Positions 63,039 through 64,000 of a stretch of DNA of 64,000 nucleotides are shown piece after piece. The first letter of the stretch is position 1. The number at the start of each line of letters is the position of its first letter. This DNA is from Carnimonas bestiolae (GTDB lineage Bacteria; Pseudomonadota; Gammaproteobacteria; Pseudomonadales; Halomonadaceae): the NCBI RefSeq assembly GCF_051251125.1, contig NZ_JBPCZL010000011.1; one strand, 5' to 3'. The notes beneath the pieces were generated by a model, which had not been told where the DNA came from, did not search any database, and was given only the letters and a program-made list of their open reading frames with translations. The position numbers and the translations under genes were made by a program.

Positions 63039-64000
63039 CTACATTGTGAAACTTACGGGAATGTCGAACGTGGGCTTGACCACCGGCCATTCGTAAGCGA
63101 TGAAGTACCCAAGGGCATCGTTGCTGTGATCGTTGCCTGCCGTCTTGTCCGGCTCGCCGTTGGCTGCCCATACCTGCTGCTGCAAGTTATCCGCCACCGT
63201 TGGGCAGCGGTCTCGATTTACCAGCAGCCGCCGAATACCCTCGCCGTTGCAAATCATCGCGTTAACTGCGTTGATTCTGTCCTTAACCGGCGGGTTGGCC
63301 TTGGGTGCGCGAACATGCATACCGGCCTGCTCGAATTGGGCAAGGTCGGAAGTGCTGGCATTAACGGATTTGCGGGAGCCACCGGAGGCGTCGGGGTATA
63401 TGTAGATATGCCGCGTCTGCGAGTAGTCGCTACCATTGAACAGCCAGAATCGCTCTTTGATGCGCCGAATCAGGTCGGGGGTGTCAAGGCTCCCCATGAT
63501 TTCATCGACCACTCGCGGCTCGCCGTCGCGCTTAACGCAGATAACAGCGGCCATCATGCTGACGTTAAAATCGACGCCGATATATATCGGTTCGCCGGGC
63601 TGCACTACGTCCTGACAGTTGTTCGTGTCGCGATTGAAGCGGGCATAAACAGCGCCGCTCGCTAAATTGACGAACTGGCCGCGCAGGTATGCCTCGATTA
63701 GCTGCGACGGGTAAGATTGCTTAAGCGATTCGATGTAATCGGCCGGCAGGTTCTTCGCGTTGTCGTATGTACTGGCCTGAATCAGGCCGTAAAGCTTCGA
63801 CAGTTCGGGCCGGTCGCGAATCGCTTTAACGAACTGCTGATAAACGAAGCGGAAACCCTCGGGCGTCGTCGTAACGTCAACGCCGTTCTTAACGCCCGGC
63901 ACGTTGTAGCGCATACGGGCAATGATTTTCCGCCATGCCTGCTGAGCCTTGTCTTGACTCATTACGTCCAGCTCGTCCGCGAGAGCGTGGCCGATTTTGA
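63039..64000 (-). CDS. Terminase large subunit, C-terminal part
   Basis: The motor and nuclease that packages DNA into the head. The frame runs off the right edge; the visible part starts KIGHALADELDV, near the Walker B region of the ATPase. The nuclease domain is recognisable by IYIGVDFNVSMMAAVICVKR, HIYIYPDASGGSRKSVNAST and the terminal GNDHSNDALGYFIAYEWP with its acidic site. Only about 320 codons are in the window. The small subunit would lie to the right. Confidence 0.92.
   Translation of the reverse strand, partial: KIGHALADELDVMSQDKAQQAWRKIIARMRYNVPGVKNGVDVTTTPEGFRFVYQQFVKAIRDRPELSKLYGLIQASTYDNAKNLPADYIESLKQSYPSQLIEAYLRGQFVNLASGAVYARFNRDTNNCQDVVQPGEPIYIGVDFNVSMMAAVICVKRDGEPRVVDEIMGSLDTPDLIRRIKERFWLFNGSDYSQTRHIYIYPDASGGSRKSVNASTSDLAQFEQAGMHVRAPKANPPVKDRINAVNAMICNGEGIRRLLVNRDRCPTVADNLQQQVWAANGEPDKTAGNDHSNDALGYFIAYEWPVVKPTFDIPVSFTM

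Larger units (their letters stand above)
41474..64000 (-). mobile_element. Siphovirus-type prophage, late region
   Basis: From the tRNA 3' fragment to the right edge, all large genes run leftward in the order terminase, portal, head, connectors, tail tube, chaperone, tape measure, tail tip, J-type receptor-binding protein. Genes are packed with TAATG/TGATG junctions. No integrase, repressor, replication, holin or endolysin gene is in the window; they should lie to the right. All structural frames visible are intact, so the element may be functional. Confidence 0.93.

Overview
The window reads as chromosomal DNA of a GC-rich gammaproteobacterium. The housekeeping order (tig-clpP-clpX-lon-hupB-ppiD), a bioBFHCDA operon with bioH and bioC inside it, cysJI, queC-queE-queD, many acidic proteins and Pseudomonas/Halomonas-like paralogues suggest the Halomonadaceae or a close relative. 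That placement is inference from gene content; no rRNA or other marker is present.

Positions 1-41400 are chromosomal. The left edge holds the 3' end of a soluble lytic transglycosylase gene, then a TM2 membrane protein, a GNAT acetyltransferase, a cold-shock protein and two overlapping small genes of unknown role. Next is a 5-oxoproline cluster (pxpA-pxpB-pxpC, a DUF1445/YcsI protein and an NRAMP-like YcsG transporter) facing a GntR/FCD regulator, with a consensus FCD-type operator between them. After an acidic lipoprotein and a YegS-like lipid kinase comes the biotin operon, preceded by a candidate BirA operator. An FMN-dependent NtaA/SnaA/DszA-type monooxygenase and cysJI follow, then a type I-secreted RTX lipase, glyoxalase I, a DUF2147 protein, the queuosine genes queC-queE-queD plus a YkgJ protein, a small membrane protein, oligopeptidase B, and the ppiD-hupB-lon-clpX-clpP-tig block on the minus strand.

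From about 41474 to the right edge is most of the late region of a siphovirus-type prophage. Its left boundary is the 3' end of a tRNA gene, most likely tRNA-His (C discriminator). Only the T arm, acceptor strand and CCA remain there, so this looks like an attachment site; the intact tRNA, the integrase, lysogeny, replication and lysis genes should lie beyond the window. All structural genes run leftward from the terminase: terminase, portal, MuF-like protein, scaffold, capsid, head-fibre-like protein, a one-helix membrane protein, connectors, tail tube with an Ig-like domain, tail chaperones with a probable -1 frameshift, tape measure, tail-tip proteins, a giant J-type receptor-binding protein with 32-residue repeats and four lectin-like inserts, and two AT-rich tip proteins. 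A lipoprotein gene on the opposite strand at the phage edge is a likely moron.

The items most worth following up are the modular J protein, the regulated 5-oxoproline cluster whose transporter lacks the NRAMP metal motifs, the two-domain QueD, the head-module membrane and fibre proteins, and the attachment-site architecture.
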